Below are positions 5,382 to 5,913 of a stretch of 5,913 nt of DNA, piece after piece. The first letter of the stretch is position 1. Each line of letters starts with the position of its first letter. The notes below the pieces were generated by a model. That model worked only from the letters and a program-made list of their open reading frames with translations. It was not told the DNA's origin and ran no database searches. The stretch is from DATKYV01 sp035528275. GTDB lineage: Bacteria; Acidobacteriota; Terriglobia; UBA7540. The position numbers were made by a program, and so were the translations under genes. Where the stretch lies: contig DATKYV010000298.1 in the NCBI GenBank assembly GCA_035528275.1, positions 1 to 5,913 of the forward strand, in the 5' to 3' direction.

Positions 5382-5428
5382 TGGTTGCGGGGGCTGGATT
5401 TGAACCAGCGACCTTTGGGTTATGAGCC
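5382..5428 (-). tRNA. 3' fragment of initiator tRNA-fMet (CAT); probable att core
   Basis: Read on the minus strand, these 47 bases match tRNA positions 30-76. The anticodon loop is CTCATAA (CAT at 5424-5422), followed by the 3' anticodon strand starting CCC, which is a hallmark of initiators. The variable region is AGGTC, and a paired T arm GCTGG-TTCAAAT-CCAGC follows. The end is CCCCGCA, the discriminator A, and an encoded CCA (5384-5382). This is close to what I remember of E. coli tRNA-fMet. The 5' half is missing: from position 29 outwards the sequence no longer pairs (A at 29 opposite C) and no D arm or 5' acceptor strand is present. It therefore cannot yield a tRNA. A 3' tRNA fragment ending at the anticodon stem is typical of the duplicated core left by a tyrosine-recombinase integration. 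Confidence 0.8.
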
Positions 5429-5430
5429 TA

Positions 5431-5817
5431 ACAATTCAATGGCCCGTCTTTGCCTCTCAATAACTTACGTTGATCCTGTTCTACCGTTTTCTACCTACTT
5501 GCGGGGTGTTCTGTTCTCAATCTGTTCTCAATTTGTTCTCAGAGTTGTTCTTGAACTCGGTCTGCCAGCGACAGAAGTGGGATCACCATACTCCATCAGT
5601 TGCGCTCCGACGCAGTCTGTCTTTGGTGGATTGCGGGGTGTTGCCCGACTCTTGGGACCGCTCGGCGGCGCAAGGACTGGGCGCGTCCTTTGCTCCCCCG
5701 ATAGAGGCGTAACACATCTGAAGGAACTGTCGGCGGCGCGACCTGGGACGATTCTGACGCGCTGCCGGGCATCCTGTGAGGCGACGCGATTTCATTTCAG
5801 ATAACGGAGGTGGAAAG
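5431..5817. other. Gene-poor stretch, probable end of an integrated element
   Basis: No convincing gene lies in these 387 bases; the open frames crossing it lack ribosome sites and recognisable protein features. Composition is visibly more T-rich at 5440-5560 than in the genes to the left. The notable content is the tandem TGTTCTC repeats beginning 84 bases from the tRNA fragment, and two copies of TTCTACC (5479-5485 and 5489-5495). No integrase gene is visible. The geometry (tRNA 3' fragment, then its terminator on the left) places the element on this side. Confidence 0.5.
5512..5556 (+). repeat. Tandem 11-bp repeats TGTTCTCAATY
   Basis: Three contiguous 11-bp units are TGTTCTCAATC (5512-5522), TGTTCTCAATT (5523-5533) and TGTTCTCAGAG (5534-5544). 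A degenerate fourth, TGTTCTTGAAC, follows at 5546-5556, and isolated TGTTC copies lie upstream at 5507 and 5477. Their distance from the tRNA att core suits integrase arm-type binding sites. Another DNA-binding protein stacking at one helical turn is also possible. Confidence 0.6.
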
Positions 5818-5913
5818 ATGGCAAAAGGAACCACGCTACACTTAGGCTTTGATTGCCCTGCCTGCGGCGTTGTGAACATCCTCAAATGCCGCAATTGCGG
5901 GGAGGTCTTCGAG
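5818..5913 (+). CDS. Zinc-ribbon protein, N-terminal part (partial)
   Basis: The first 32 codons are in the window and the gene runs off the right edge. ATG 5818 has GGAGG at 5806-5810 with 7-base spacing, a good ribosome site. The protein begins MAKGTTLHLGFDCPACG and then has KCRNCGEVFE. C13/C16 and C24/C27 form two CxxC pairs, a four-cysteine zinc ribbon at the extreme N-terminus. Such ribbons occur in many nucleic-acid-binding and regulatory proteins, and the downstream domain that would define the function is not visible. If the tRNA remnant is an att site, this gene belongs to the integrated element. Confidence 0.75.
   Translation, partial: MAKGTTLHLGFDCPACGVVNILKCRNCGEVFE

Noticed and set aside
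5512..5556. CRISPR or other long repeat array
   Set aside because: The units are 11 bp and contiguous, with no spacers; they fit protein-binding direct repeats instead.
5470..5712. 80-codon + frame over the 11-bp repeats
   Set aside because: TTG start with no ribosome site; its repeated residues simply reflect the DNA repeats, and no family is recognisable.
4842..5804. A 320-codon + frame running through the kinase end, the hairpin and the tRNA fragment
   Set aside because: It crosses three unrelated features, is Arg/Ser-rich, and in the kinase region is out of frame with the HATPase motifs.
5583..5894. 103-codon minus-strand frame at the right edge
   Set aside because: It overlaps the well-supported zinc-ribbon gene in antisense and has no recognisable features.

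Overview
The window looks like a high-GC chromosomal segment, probably from an acidobacterium or a relative. This is an inference from memory: the short XRE regulator at 322-810 closely resembles a family I associate with Acidobacteriota. I have run no database comparison. All convincing protein genes are on the + strand.

Layout. Bases 1-117 are the C-terminal end of an OmpR/PhoB-type response regulator. The gap that follows (118-321) holds a perfect 12-bp palindrome and three 11-bp-phased TTCA repeats resembling a Pho box. It leads into an XRE regulator (322-810), a hairpin, a small membrane protein (899-1159), a small unknown protein (1336-1569) and a doubtful short ORF (1573-1779). A possible extended -10 promoter near 1641-1649 and two inverted repeats lie upstream of the main unit of interest.

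That unit is a tight three-gene cluster. It encodes a 591-aa protein with a large cytoplasmic N-terminal region, one membrane helix, BON-like segments and an OmpA-type peptidoglycan-binding domain (1850-3625); a small Ras-like GTPase (3638-4150); and a soluble histidine kinase (4164-5278). The spacing of 12 and 13 bases suggests one transcript. From memory, cyanobacteria carry close relatives of all three proteins. My inference is an uncharacterised system linking the cell wall to a GTPase switch and phosphotransfer. The kinase is damaged here. One base appears to be missing in an A5 run at 4734-4738, and a TAG replaces the expected Trp codon at 5204-5206. The frameshift happens to create an ATGA stop/start overlap behind an AGGAG, so a genuinely split kinase cannot be excluded.

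The right end is different in character. A strong hairpin (5349-5381) is followed on the minus strand by the 3' part of an initiator tRNA-fMet gene (5382-5428), with homology ending inside the anticodon stem. Next come tandem 11-bp repeats of TGTTCTCAATY (5512-5544). Together these look like an attachment site with integrase arm-type sites, so DNA to the right of about 5430 is probably an integrated element. The window ends in the start of a zinc-ribbon protein gene (5818-5913).
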